A DNA stretch of 64,000 nt, from the NCBI GenBank assembly GCA_963798655.1, contig CAWCUH010000004.1:310001-374000 (forward strand). Reading direction: 5' to 3'. Made by a program: the position numbers and the translations under genes. Of the stretch, positions 8,684 through 17,416 are shown one piece after another. Numbering within the stretch: position 1 is the stretch's first letter; the number at the start of each line of letters is the position of its first letter. The notes below the pieces were generated by a model. The model saw nothing but the letters and a program-made list of their open reading frames with translations, did no database searches and was not told the origin of the DNA. Origin of the DNA: CAVSMC01 sp963798655 (GTDB taxonomy: Bacteria > Pseudomonadota > Gammaproteobacteria > Burkholderiales > Casimicrobiaceae).

Positions 8684-10246
8684 ATGCGCCTGCTGCGCCT
8701 CGCCCGCATCGTGTTCGTCTCGCTGCGATACGGCCTCGACGAATTCCTGACCGGGCACGAGCGGTTTCGCGCGGTGCGCCCGCTCGCGCGCGCGGCGACG
8801 TTCTGGCGCGACACGTCGACGCCGCGCGCCGTGCGGCTGCGACTCGCGCTCGAGGCGCTCGGGCCGATCTTCGTGAAGTTCGGCCAGATGCTGTCGACGC
8901 GGCGCGACCTGCTGCCGCCGGATATCGTCGACGAGCTCGCGAAGCTGCAGGATCGCGTCCCGCCGTTCGCGAGCGAGCAGGTGATCGTCGCGCTCGAGCG
9001 CGCGTACGGCAAGCCGGTCGACGCGGTGTTCAAGCACTTCGAGCGCGCGCCGATCGCGAGCGCGTCGGTCGCGCAGGTGCATTTCGCGCAGCTGCCCGAC
9101 CGCATCGACGGCACGCCCGGGCCGCTCGTCGCCGTGAAGGTGCTGCGCCCGAACATCGGCGCGACGATCGACAACGATCTCGCGCTGATGTACGCGGGCG
9201 CGATGCTGATCGAGAAGCTGTGGCGCGACGGCCGCCGGCTGCGCCCGCGCGAGGTGATCGCCGAGTTCGAGAAGACGCTCGCCGACGAGCTCGATCTTTC
9301 CCGCGAAGCCGCGAATTGCTCGCAGCTGCGGCGCAACTTCCTCCATTCGCCGTATCTGCTCGTGCCCGAGGTCTACTGGGACTACTGCAGCGAGCAGGTG
9401 ATGGTGATGGAGCGGATGGAGGGCATCCCGATCGGCCGCGTCGACAAGCTGGTCGATGCCGGCATCGACCTGAAGCGGCTTTCGCGCGCCGGCGTCGAGC
9501 TCTTCTTCACGCAGGTGTTCCGCGACGCGTTCTTCCACGCCGACATGCATCCGGGCAACATCTTCATCGCCGTGGACCCGGCGAACTTCGGCAAGTACGT
9601 CGCGCTCGACTTCGGCATCGTCGGCTCGCTGTCGCCCGTCGACCAGGGCTACCTCGCGCAGAACTTCCTCGCGTTCTTCCGCCGCGATTACCGTCGCGTC
9701 GCGATCGCGCACATCGAGTCGGGCTGGGTGCCGCCGGGAACGCGCGTCGACGAGCTCGAAGCCGAGATCCGCGTCGTCTGCGAGCCGGTGTTCGACCGGC
9801 CGCTGAAGGACATCTCGCTCTCCAAGGTGCTCGTGTCGCTGTTCAAGGCATCGCGCCGCTTCAACGTCGAGATCCAGCCGCAGCTCGTGCTGCTGCAGAA
9901 GACGCTGTTCAACATCGAGGGACTCGGGCGGATGCTCGACCCGGAGCTCGACCTGTGGGTGACGGCGAAGCCGTTCCTCGAGCGCTGGATGCGCGAGCAA
10001 CTCGGCTGGGGAGCGCTGCAGCGGCGCCTGATCGCCGAGGCGCCGTACATCGTCACCGCGCTGCCCGAGCTGCCGCGCCTGCTGCACCAGCGGCTGCTCG
10101 CCCCGCCGGCCGCGTCGGACGTCGCGCTGAAGGCGCTCGCCGCAGCACAGCGCGGCCGCAATCGATGGCTCGCCGTTGTCGCCGCGCTCCTGATCGTCGT
10201 GACCGGGCTGCTGCTCTACGGCATCGTCTGGATGCCCGGCGCCTGA
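8684..10246 (+). CDS. ubiB: Ubiquinone biosynthesis regulatory kinase-like protein UbiB
   Basis: A 520-residue atypical kinase-like (ADCK/COQ8) protein required for ubiquinone synthesis, attached to the inner membrane. The KxGQ-type motif is present in LGPIFVKFGQMLSTR, followed by the alanine-containing nucleotide loop region ASASVAQVHFAQL, the catalytic lysine AVKVLRP, HADMHPGN and the metal DFG in LDFGIVG. Two C-terminal membrane segments are expected; the visible one is WLAVVAALLIVVTGLLLYGIVW (shown in part of its span). It is normally the fourth gene of the ubiE cluster; here an inverted two-gene insert separates it from ubiJ. Confidence 0.96.
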   Translation: MRLLRLARIVFVSLRYGLDEFLTGHERFRAVRPLARAATFWRDTSTPRAVRLRLALEALGPIFVKFGQMLSTRRDLLPPDIVDELAKLQDRVPPFASEQVIVALERAYGKPVDAVFKHFERAPIASASVAQVHFAQLPDRIDGTPGPLVAVKVLRPNIGATIDNDLALMYAGAMLIEKLWRDGRRLRPREVIAEFEKTLADELDLSREAANCSQLRRNFLHSPYLLVPEVYWDYCSEQVMVMERMEGIPIGRVDKLVDAGIDLKRLSRAGVELFFTQVFRDAFFHADMHPGNIFIAVDPANFGKYVALDFGIVGSLSPVDQGYLAQNFLAFFRRDYRRVAIAHIESGWVPPGTRVDELEAEIRVVCEPVFDRPLKDISLSKVLVSLFKASRRFNVEIQPQLVLLQKTLFNIEGLGRMLDPELDLWVTAKPFLERWMREQLGWGALQRRLIAEAPYIVTALPELPRLLHQRLLAPPAASDVALKALAAAQRGRNRWLAVVAALLIVVTGLLLYGIVWMPGA

Positions 10247-10300
10247 CCGGCGCGCGATCTCGGCCGCAGCCGGGCAGAAATCGCCGGAGCGCGGCCGGCG

Positions 10301-11008
10301 CTACTTGGCGACGGCGAGTACCGGACGGCGACCGAGGCCGGCGAGCGGCGCGCGGCGCAAGAACGTGTTCGCCTCGCCGAGGATGAAGCGCAGCAAGTCT
10401 TCCAGCGCCGTCTCGTCGAACGAATCGGCGGCGAACTCGAGGCACACCGATTCGAAGCGGTCGACGTTGCGCAGCGTCACGTCGACGACCTGCTGCCGGT
10501 AGTCGGGCTCGAAGCGGACGCTGCCGGTCACCGCCGGCGTGATCGTGAACACGCCGTAGCGGACAACGCGGTGCTCGTCGTGCTCGGTCTGGTAGTGGTA
10601 CGCGAGGTGCGCGGCTCGCAGGCGCTCCTCGGTATGCGATGCCGAATGCGGCTGCACCTTGAGGGTGATCGGCGCCGCGCCCTCGAGCCGGTAGAACATC
10701 TCGACGTGCTCGATGACATCCTGCCCGGCGAGCGGCTTGCGTCGATACGACACGAAGCCGCGGTCGTAGCGCGGCGCGGCGATCGTGAGCACGCCGGGGA
10801 TCGCGAAATCGTGCGCGACGTGCGGGCGGATCACCTCGAGATGCGACAGCGCCTCGTCGATCCACTTGAATGCACGCCACAGCCGCCGGTCGATCTCCTT
10901 GATCGCCTCTTCCTGCGGCCGGTGCACGGCGCTCTGCTGGTCGCGCAGCGCGTCGGATTGCCGTCGAAGGCGGTCGAGCAGAGAGTTTTTGGATGGCGAG
11001 TCGGGCAT
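10301..11008 (-). CDS. Conserved hypothetical protein
   Basis: A 235-residue soluble protein that I do not recognise. No signal peptide or membrane span is visible. The N-terminal part is charged and helical (SLLDRLRRQSDALRDQQSA, then EEAIKEIDRRLWRAFKWIDEAL), the rest looks like a beta-rich domain (GVLTIAAPRYDRGFVSYRRK, EEHVEMFYRL-type stretches, SVRFEPDYRQQVVDVTLRNV). The end SFDETALEDLLRFILGEANTFL is again helical. It stands alone, convergent with ubiB and divergent from the polyamine transporter. Codon use is like its neighbours, so it is probably a real, native gene. Confidence 0.75.
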   Translation of the reverse strand: MPDSPSKNSLLDRLRRQSDALRDQQSAVHRPQEEAIKEIDRRLWRAFKWIDEALSHLEVIRPHVAHDFAIPGVLTIAAPRYDRGFVSYRRKPLAGQDVIEHVEMFYRLEGAAPITLKVQPHSASHTEERLRAAHLAYHYQTEHDEHRVVRYGVFTITPAVTGSVRFEPDYRQQVVDVTLRNVDRFESVCLEFAADSFDETALEDLLRFILGEANTFLRRAPLAGLGRRPVLAVAK

Positions 11009-11160
11009 GGCGCGACTGTACTACTGCTCCCTGTGGCGGCGCCGGCGCGGCGATGGGCGAGCCCCGCCGAGTGTGCGCACGCGGTCAGGTAAGCAGCTAT
11101 CGTGCCGGCCGGCGCGCACGCCGGCAATCGAGCAAACGGCCGAGGCGCGCCCCGCTCGGA

Positions 11161-11186
11161 TCGCTCGCGAGCGAATGCTATAAAAT
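11161..11186 (+). promoter_or_regulatory. Candidate promoter with 14-bp palindrome upstream of the polyamine ABC operon
   Basis: TATAAAAT at 11179-11186 looks like a -10 element about 40 bases before the first ATG. Immediately upstream lies a perfect palindrome, TCGCTCGCGAGCGA (11161-11174), sitting in the -35/-10 spacer, where a repressor could act. No good -35 hexamer is seen. Confidence 0.45.
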
Positions 11187-11226
11187 CCGGAGCGCCAAAG
11201 AACCGCAACGGGGACATTGGCGCCCA

Positions 11227-12324
11227 ATGGCGCTGCTCGAAATCCAGGACGTCACCCGCCGCTTCGGCGACTTCACCGCCGTCGACGGCGTTTCGCTCGC
11301 GATCGCGGCCGGCGAGTTCTTCACGCTGCTCGGTCCGTCCGGCTGCGGCAAGACGACGCTTTTGCGCATGATCGCCGGGTTCGATCTCCCCGACGGCGGA
11401 CGCATCCTGCTCGACGGCCGCGACCTTGCGTCCGACCCGCCCGAGCGCCGCCCGGTGCGCACGGTGTTCCAGAGCTACGCGCTGTTTCCGCACATGACGG
11501 TCGCGGGCAACGTCGCATTCCCGCTGCAAATGACGAAAACAGCGGCGGGCGACGTTTCCGCGCGCGTGCGCGACGCGCTCGCCGGCGTGCAGCTCGACGG
11601 CAAGGCCGACCGCTATCCGCACGAGCTCTCCGGCGGCCAGAAGCAGCGCGTCGCCATCGCCCGCGCGCTCGTGACCAAGCCGCGCGTGCTGCTCCTCGAC
11701 GAGCCGCTCGCCGCGCTCGACGCGAAGCTGCGCGAGCAGATGCAGATCGAGCTGATCAACCTGCAAAAGAGCGTCGGCATCACGTTCGTCTACGTCACCC
11801 ACGACCAGACCGAGGCGCTCGCGCTGTCGCATCGGATCGCCGTCATGAATCACGGGCGGCTCGAGCAGGTCGACGAGCCGTCGCGGCTCTACAGCTTCCC
11901 GAAGAGCCGCTTCGTCGCCGACTTCATCGGCCACTGCAACCTGTTCGACGGCAAGGTGACGACGGCCATGGCGGTGAACGGCGCGTCGCTGCTCGACTTC
12001 GACGTGGCGGGGCTCGGCACGATCAAGGTGAAGAACAGCGCGGCGGTCGCCGCCGGCGGCGCGGGCTCGCTTGCGCTTCGCCCGGAGAAGATCCGCATCT
12101 CGGGGAGCGTCACGCAGACGGCCGACGAAAACCACTGCGCGGGACGCGTCGCCGAGCTCCTCTACATGGGCGACGTCACCGTGTACCTGGTCGAGACGCC
12201 GGGCGGCGCGCGCATCGAGGCGCTACTCGCGAATTCGGCCGCGGGCCGGGCAAAATTCTTCGAGGTCGGCGACCCGGTCGAGGTCGCGTGGCGCTTCGAT
12301 GCCGGACATTTCATTGCCGGCTGA
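11227..12324 (+). CDS. potA: Polyamine ABC transporter, ATP-binding protein (PotA/PotG type)
   Basis: A 365-residue ABC ATPase of the spermidine/putrescine importer family. Walker A GPSGCGKTT (about 38-46), Q-loop FQSYALFPHM, signature LSGGQKQRVAIARAL, Walker B LLLDEPLAALD and switch His in YVTHDQTEA are all intact. The C-terminal TOBE domain (about 285-365) includes LALRPEKIRISG. It is the first gene of a four-gene operon (ATPase, two permeases, binding protein). Whether putrescine or spermidine is the main substrate cannot be told, so the symbol stands for the family. Confidence 0.93.
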   Translation: MALLEIQDVTRRFGDFTAVDGVSLAIAAGEFFTLLGPSGCGKTTLLRMIAGFDLPDGGRILLDGRDLASDPPERRPVRTVFQSYALFPHMTVAGNVAFPLQMTKTAAGDVSARVRDALAGVQLDGKADRYPHELSGGQKQRVAIARALVTKPRVLLLDEPLAALDAKLREQMQIELINLQKSVGITFVYVTHDQTEALALSHRIAVMNHGRLEQVDEPSRLYSFPKSRFVADFIGHCNLFDGKVTTAMAVNGASLLDFDVAGLGTIKVKNSAAVAAGGAGSLALRPEKIRISGSVTQTADENHCAGRVAELLYMGDVTVYLVETPGGARIEALLANSAAGRAKFFEVGDPVEVAWRFDAGHFIAG

Positions 12325-13225
12325 GCGGGCCGGCGCGACGCCGTCCGGCTGGCAGCAGCGCGGATTCGGACGCTGGATCGCGAGCGCGCCGCCGCTCGCG
12401 TACCTGATCGTGTTCTTCGCGATCCCGACGCTGATCATGGTCGTCGCGTCGGTGCGCGTGCCCGGTGAGTTCGGCGGCCTCGCGCCGCTCACCGAGGACG
12501 GCGCGTGGAATGTCACGCTCGACGCGTACGAGCGCTTCTTCGTCGAGCCGATCTATGCCGAGATCTTCGCCAAGTCGGTCGTCTACGCGGCGATCACCAC
12601 GCTCGCCTGCATCGTCCTCGCCTACCCGCTCGCGCTGCTGATCGCGCGAAGCCCCAAGCGCTACCGCGACATCCTCATGCTGCTGGTGATCCTGCCCTTC
12701 TGGAGCAACTTCCTCATCCGCATCTACGCGTGGATGATCATCCTCGGCCCGCAGTCGGCGTTCACGCGCGCGGTGAACGCGCTGATCACGCCGTTCGGGA
12801 TCGAGCCGGTCGAGCCGCTGTTCAGCTCGTTCGCGGTTCTGATCGGCCTGGTGTACGTCCACCTTCCGTTCATGGTGCTGCCGCTGTACGCGAACCTCGA
12901 GAAGCACGACCCGGCGCTGCTCGACGCCGCGCAGGACCTCGGAGCCGGCACATGGCAGCGCTTCTGGCGCATCACGTGGCCATTGTCGCTGCCCGGCGTG
13001 TGGGCCGGCGCCGCGCTGGTGTTCATACCCGCGCTCGGCATCTTCGCGATCCCCGACATCCTCGGTGGCACCCGCGACGCGCTGATCGGCAACGTGATCA
13101 AGCAGCAGTTCCTCGAGACGCGCGACTGGCCGTTCGGCAGCGTGCTGTCGATCGTGCTGACCGGCGGCGCGCTCGTGATCGCCGCGCTCGCGGCGTGGGT
13201 CGCGCGGCCGCGGCGCACCGCGTGA
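12299..13225 (+). CDS. potB: Polyamine ABC transporter permease (PotB/PotH type)
   Basis: A 308-residue inner-membrane permease with six predicted membrane segments (first: PPLAYLIVFFAIPTLIMVVA). The cytoplasmic EAA-type loop, which docks on the ATPase, reads DAAQDLGAGTWQRFWRITWPL. A large loop after the first helix is usual for PotB/PotH. The ATG at 12299 lies inside the end of the ATPase gene (26-base overlap), so translational coupling is likely. The region before the first helix (SLPAERAGATPSGWQQRGFG) is compatible with a cytoplasmic N terminus. Confidence 0.93.
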   Translation: MPDISLPAERAGATPSGWQQRGFGRWIASAPPLAYLIVFFAIPTLIMVVASVRVPGEFGGLAPLTEDGAWNVTLDAYERFFVEPIYAEIFAKSVVYAAITTLACIVLAYPLALLIARSPKRYRDILMLLVILPFWSNFLIRIYAWMIILGPQSAFTRAVNALITPFGIEPVEPLFSSFAVLIGLVYVHLPFMVLPLYANLEKHDPALLDAAQDLGAGTWQRFWRITWPLSLPGVWAGAALVFIPALGIFAIPDILGGTRDALIGNVIKQQFLETRDWPFGSVLSIVLTGGALVIAALAAWVARPRRTA

Positions 13226-13235
13226 GTCCGCCGAG

Positions 13236-14012
13236 ATGATCCGACATCGACCCTACGCTCTGATCGCCGCGGCGGCCTTCGGCTACCTGTTCCTGTACCT
13301 GCCGCTCGTGATCGTCGTCGTCTACTCGTTCAACGACTCGCGGTTGAACGCCGAGTGGGTCGGCTTCACGCTCGACTGGTACCGCACGCTCGCGAACGAC
13401 GAGCAGATGATCCAGGCCGCCGCGAATTCGCTCGTGATCGCGCTCACGGCGAGCGCCGTGTCGACGGGGCTCGGCACGATGGCGGGCTTCGCGCTGCATC
13501 GCTACGGTTCGAAGCTCCTCGCCGGTCTCGTGCTCGCGCCGATCGCGATTCCGGAGATCCTGATGGGCGTCTCTCTGCTGATCTTCTTCGTGCTGCTGAA
13601 CTTCACGCTCGGGCTGGTGTCGGTCACGCTTGCGCACATCGCGTTCTGCATCGGCTTCGTCGCGATCGTCGTCCGCTCCCGGCTCGCCGGCATGGACGAG
13701 AGCCTCACCGAGGCGGCGCGCGACTGTGGCGCGACGCCGGCGCAGGCGTTCATGCGGATCACGCTGCCGCTGATCATGCCGGCGGTCATCGCCGGCGCCC
13801 TGATGGCGTTCACGCTGTCGATCGACGATTTCGTTATCACGTTCTTCACCGCCGGCGCCGGCACGGTGACGCTGCCGCTGCAGATCTACTCGATGATCAA
13901 GATCGCTGTGACACCCGAGGTGAACGCGGTGTCGTCGCTGCTGATGCTGTTGACGCTCGCGCTCATTCTGATAGCGTCGCGGCTGTCGCCGAACCTGCTC
14001 CGTTCCGACTAG
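13236..14012 (+). CDS. potC: Polyamine ABC transporter permease (PotC/PotI type)
   Basis: A 258-residue second permease, with six membrane spans starting YALIAAAAFGYLFLYLPLV. It has the PotC/PotI pattern YSFNDSRLNAEWVGFTLDWY after helix 1 and the EAA loop EAARDCGATPAQAFMRITLPL. It follows the first permease by ten bases and precedes the binding protein, so the four proteins should form one importer at the inner membrane. Confidence 0.94.
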   Translation: MIRHRPYALIAAAAFGYLFLYLPLVIVVVYSFNDSRLNAEWVGFTLDWYRTLANDEQMIQAAANSLVIALTASAVSTGLGTMAGFALHRYGSKLLAGLVLAPIAIPEILMGVSLLIFFVLLNFTLGLVSVTLAHIAFCIGFVAIVVRSRLAGMDESLTEAARDCGATPAQAFMRITLPLIMPAVIAGALMAFTLSIDDFVITFFTAGAGTVTLPLQIYSMIKIAVTPEVNAVSSLLMLLTLALILIASRLSPNLLRSD

Positions 14013-14021
14013 GAGGTGCCC

Positions 14022-15086
14022 ATGAAACGCCTGCTGCTGTTCGTCGTCGCGCTCGCCGTCGCCGTGCCGGCGCTCGGCGCGAAGGACCAGCTGCATCTGT
14101 ACAACTGGAACAACTACATCGCGCCCGAGACCATCAAGCGCTTCGAGGACCAGTGCAAGTGCGAGGTCGTGCAGACGTACTACTCCGACAACGAGGAGCT
14201 GCTCGCGAAGCTCGCCGCCGGCGCCAAGGGCTACGACGTGCTGGTGCCGACGTCGAACGCCGTGCAGGCGCTGATCCGCGGCAACCAGCTGCTGCCGCTC
14301 GACAAGTCGAAGCTGCCGAACATCAGGAACGTCGACCCGGCGTACCTCGACACGCCGTTCGACCCGGGCAACAAGTACTCGGTGCCCTACGCGATGTCGA
14401 CGACGATCATCGGCTACAACGACGTGAAGGCGAAGGAGCTCGGCATTCCGACCGACACGTGGGCGGTCGTTTTTGATCCGAAGCAGCTCGAGAAGATCAA
14501 GGGGCGGATCACGGTGCTCGACAGCGCGAACGAGCTGTTCGCCTCGGCGCTCAAGTATCTCGGCTACTCGGCGAACGACACCGATCCGAAGCACTGGGAG
14601 GAAGCGGCAACGCTGATGAAGAAGGCGAAGCCCTACTGGGCGGCGTTCAACGCGTCGAGCTACATCAAGGAGCTCACCGTCGGCAACATCTGGGTCGTCC
14701 ACGGCTACTCGAACGACATCTTCCAGGCGAACCTCGACGCGCAGGCCGCGAAGCGCCCGTTCCACATCGTGCAGGGCATCCCGAAGGAAGGCGCCGTGCT
14801 CGCGGTCGACAACATGGTGATCCACAAGAGCGCGCCGCGGCCCGACCTCGCGCACATGTTCATCAACTTCATGCTCGACGGCAAGAACTCCGCCGAGCTC
14901 ACGAACCTCATCGGCTCGGGCAACCCGAACAAGGACGCGATGAACTACATCAAGCCGGAGCTGAAGCAGCTCCCGGCGGTGTTTCCGCCGCCGGCGTTCC
15001 AGGCGAAGCTCGAGCAGCTGAAGGACCTGACGACGGCGCAGCGGCGGCTGCGCAACAAGCTCTGGACGGAGATCAAGGCGAAGTAG
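14022..15086 (+). CDS. potD: Polyamine-binding periplasmic protein (PotD/PotF type)
   Basis: A 354-residue periplasmic binding protein. A signal peptide KRLLLFVVALAVAVPALG is followed by the mature start AKDQLHLYNWNNYIAPETI, the classic polyamine-binding opening with the YNW motif. Further marks: TYYSDNEELLAKL, VPYAMSTTIIGYN and the C-terminal NPNKDAMNYI. The ATG at 14022 stands five bases after a perfect AGGAGGT; an in-frame GTG at 14016 is inside that site and is rejected. The strong ribosome-binding site fits the excess of binding protein over permease. Confidence 0.95.
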   Translation: MKRLLLFVVALAVAVPALGAKDQLHLYNWNNYIAPETIKRFEDQCKCEVVQTYYSDNEELLAKLAAGAKGYDVLVPTSNAVQALIRGNQLLPLDKSKLPNIRNVDPAYLDTPFDPGNKYSVPYAMSTTIIGYNDVKAKELGIPTDTWAVVFDPKQLEKIKGRITVLDSANELFASALKYLGYSANDTDPKHWEEAATLMKKAKPYWAAFNASSYIKELTVGNIWVVHGYSNDIFQANLDAQAAKRPFHIVQGIPKEGAVLAVDNMVIHKSAPRPDLAHMFINFMLDGKNSAELTNLIGSGNPNKDAMNYIKPELKQLPAVFPPPAFQAKLEQLKDLTTAQRRLRNKLWTEIKAK

Positions 15087-15139
15087 CTGGCGGCGCGCCG
15101 CTCCTCGCGCTGTGCACGCTGTGCGGCGAGCCGGCCGAG

Positions 15140-15601
15140 ATGGCGGCGCTGCAGTCCGTGCTCGAGGCGGCGCCGCGCTATTTCGAAGTGGTCACCGGCC
15201 ATCCGCCGGCCGGCGCCGAAGCGCAAAGCACGTTCTCGGCGCTGCCTCCCGGCAAGACATACGACGACAAGCGCGTTTACGGCCTCTACGCCGGCGACGC
15301 GATGATCGGCTGCGCCGACGTGATCCGTGGCTACCCGACGCGCGAGAAGGCGGTGATCGGCCTGCTGCTGCTCGCCGAGCCGTGGCAGCGGCGCGGCGTC
15401 GGGCGCGCGTTCGAGCGTCTGGTGCGCGCACGCTTCGCCGACTGGCCCGAGGTCACCACGTCGCGCATTGGGGTGATCGAGACGAACGCCGGCGCGCTCG
15501 CGTTCTGGCGAGCGCTCGGCTACCGCGAGACCGGCGAGCGGCACGCGGCGTCGGCGCCGTTCGTCGCCGACGCGATCGTGCTCGAACGTCCGGCGACGTG
15601 A
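15140..15601 (+). CDS. GNAT family N-acetyltransferase
   Basis: A 153-residue acetyltransferase with the GNAT core: strand 4 and acetyl-CoA loop in VIGLLLLAEPWQRRGVGRAFERL (shown in part; the R/Q-x-x-G-x-G/A turn is RRGVGRA) and the C-terminal NAGALAFWRALGYRETGE. The stretch LQSVLEAAPRYFEVVTGHPP and STFSALPPGKTYDDKRVYGL is characteristic of one GNAT subgroup of unknown substrate. Upstream codons in the same frame (reading LALCTLCGEPAE) look like the missing first strand, but no start codon exists there, so the true N terminus is uncertain. Confidence 0.8.
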   Translation: MAALQSVLEAAPRYFEVVTGHPPAGAEAQSTFSALPPGKTYDDKRVYGLYAGDAMIGCADVIRGYPTREKAVIGLLLLAEPWQRRGVGRAFERLVRARFADWPEVTTSRIGVIETNAGALAFWRALGYRETGERHAASAPFVADAIVLERPAT

Positions 15602-15632
15602 CAGCCGAAGCGCGCCGTACGATCATGGCGCG

Positions 15633-16271
15633 ATGGACGATATCCGCGCCGCGCTGCGCGTCGAGCGGCTCTCGCCGCGTCGCCGCGACGACTTCCTGCG
15701 CTTTTTCGATCACGAGCGCGGGCCGGCGTTCGCCGACAATCCCGACTGGGCGCGCTGCTACTGCCACTTCTACGAAGTGCCGAAGGCGATCGCGTGGGAC
15801 GCGTTCACGGCTGAGCAGAACCGCGTCGCGATGGCGGCGCGCATCGATGTCGGCGAGATGGAAGGCTTCCTCGCGTACGCCGGCGATGACGTCGTCGGCT
15901 GGCTCAACGCGCAGCCGAGGCACAAGCTGCCGCACTGCTGGGCGCGGCTCGGCATCGCAGCCCCGGCGATCGACGTTCCGCTCGCCGCAGCGGCGGCGAT
16001 CGTGTGCTTCGTCGTCGCTCCGTCGTGGCGAAGGCGCGGTGTTGCGAAGGCGCTGCTCGACGGCGCGCTCGAATCGTTCGCCGCGCGCGGCGTGCGCATC
16101 GTCGATGCGTTTCCGTTCAAGCGCGAGCCCAACGCCACGCCCGCCGATCACTACCACGGGCCCGCAGCGCTGTTCCGCGCGGCCGGGTTCGATGCGATCG
16201 GCGAAACCGGCGAGCTGCTGCTGATGCGCAAGCGCCTCGCGTCGCCGCCGGGCACCGCGGAAGCGACGTGA
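15633..16271 (+). CDS. GNAT family N-acetyltransferase
   Basis: A 212-residue protein with a GNAT fold. The acetyl-CoA-binding region reads AIVCFVVAPSWRRRGVAKALLDGAL and the C-terminal part includes YHGPAALFRAAGFDAIGETG. The N terminus has an unusual RCYCHFYEVPK segment, typical of a GNAT subgroup annotated without substrate. It is separated by 31 bases from the preceding GNAT but the two are not close in sequence. Its stop overlaps the GTG of the VanZ-like gene (GTGA). Confidence 0.8.
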   Translation: MDDIRAALRVERLSPRRRDDFLRFFDHERGPAFADNPDWARCYCHFYEVPKAIAWDAFTAEQNRVAMAARIDVGEMEGFLAYAGDDVVGWLNAQPRHKLPHCWARLGIAAPAIDVPLAAAAAIVCFVVAPSWRRRGVAKALLDGALESFAARGVRIVDAFPFKREPNATPADHYHGPAALFRAAGFDAIGETGELLLMRKRLASPPGTAEAT

Positions 16272-17359
16272 CGCCGCGCCCGAAATCGCTGCTGCCGCAT
16301 TGCCTCGCGCTGTTGTACGGCCTCGCGATCGTCTACGCGAGCCTGCAGCCGTTCGGTCCCTGGATCGCGGCCGACGCGCGCTTCTTCCTGCTCGCGTGGC
16401 AGCCGCGATTCACGCGCTACGACCTCGCGATCAACATGCTCGCCTACATCCCGTTCGGCGCCTTCGTCGCGCTGGTGCCGCGCCGCGCGTCGCCGCGCCG
16501 CCGCGCGCTGATCGCGCTCGCTGCCGGCGCGGCGCTGTCGTTCGCGATGGAAACGCTGCAGATGTTCGTGCCGCCGCGCGACGCGAACACGATCGACCTG
16601 CTGTCGAACGCGGCCGGCGCGGCGATCGGCGGCGTCGCCGGCGCCGCGCTCGTTCGCGCACCGCGAACGCGCGACGCGATCCGCGGCATGCGCACGCACT
16701 GGTTCCTGCCCGGCCGCGCCGTCGACCTGGGCCTCGCGCTGCTCGCCGTCTGGCTCGCCGCGCAGGTCAATCCCGCAATCCCGCTGTTCGCGACGATGTT
16801 CGATCCTTCGGTGCAGCTCGCGCCCGTCGCGCGCGGCGCCGCCGCCGATGCCGACGTCGCCGCGATGCTCGTCGCGGCGGCACACAGCGGCTTTCAGGTG
16901 CTCGGCGTCGGCCTCTTCCTCGCGCTGCTGCTGCGCGAGCGGCGCCACGTCGGCGGTGGCGTGTTCCTGCTGGTCGGCGCCGCGCTGATCGTCAAAGGCC
17001 TTGCCGCCGCCGTGCTGCTGAAGCCGACGGCGTGGCAGCAGTGGCTGTCGCCCGGCGTATCGTACGGCGTCGCCGGCGGCGCGCTCGCGCTGACCACGGC
17101 GATCTGGGCGCCGCGCCCGGCGCAGGTCGCGCTCGCGACGGTGGCGCTGCTGTCGTCGCTGCTGGTCACGCTGCTCGCGCCCGATCTGCTCGCCACGCGC
17201 GCGCCGCTGTCGCTGTTCAACTGGTCGTACGGTCATCTGCTGAACTTCAATGGGCTCACGCGCACGGTGCTCATGCTCTGGCCGCTCGCGGCGAGCGCGT
17301 TCCTGTTCGCCCTCGCCGGCCGCCCGGGCTGGGGAGCGGCGAGCGTGCGTCCGCTATAA
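16268..17359 (+). CDS. VanZ-like family membrane protein
   Basis: A 363-residue polytopic membrane protein. The N-terminal part (about 1-120) carries the VanZ-like pattern: RYDLAINMLAYIPFGAFVAL, SFAMETLQMFVPPRDANTIDLLSNAAGAAIG, shown in pieces. The C-terminal two thirds add about six further hydrophobic segments, a longer layout than classical VanZ. VanZ-like proteins are often found near surface or cell-wall genes; the reaction, if any, is unknown. Start GTG 16268 overlaps the stop of the GNAT gene (GTGA), implying coupling. Confidence 0.8.
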   Translation: MTPRPKSLLPHCLALLYGLAIVYASLQPFGPWIAADARFFLLAWQPRFTRYDLAINMLAYIPFGAFVALVPRRASPRRRALIALAAGAALSFAMETLQMFVPPRDANTIDLLSNAAGAAIGGVAGAALVRAPRTRDAIRGMRTHWFLPGRAVDLGLALLAVWLAAQVNPAIPLFATMFDPSVQLAPVARGAAADADVAAMLVAAAHSGFQVLGVGLFLALLLRERRHVGGGVFLLVGAALIVKGLAAAVLLKPTAWQQWLSPGVSYGVAGGALALTTAIWAPRPAQVALATVALLSSLLVTLLAPDLLATRAPLSLFNWSYGHLLNFNGLTRTVLMLWPLAASAFLFALAGRPGWGAASVRPL

Positions 17360-17360
17360 T
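17355..17360 (+). promoter_or_regulatory. Candidate -10 box for the ferredoxin gene
   Basis: A consensus TATAAT lies at 17355-17360, across the stop codon of the VanZ-like gene and about 57 bases before the ferredoxin ATG. No clear -35 hexamer is seen 16-18 bases upstream. Confidence 0.35.
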
Positions 17361-17416
17361 TTGCGCTCGACCGCAACGCGCTCGCCCGAGCGTCCTCCCG
17401 CGGCGAAATCCGTCCG

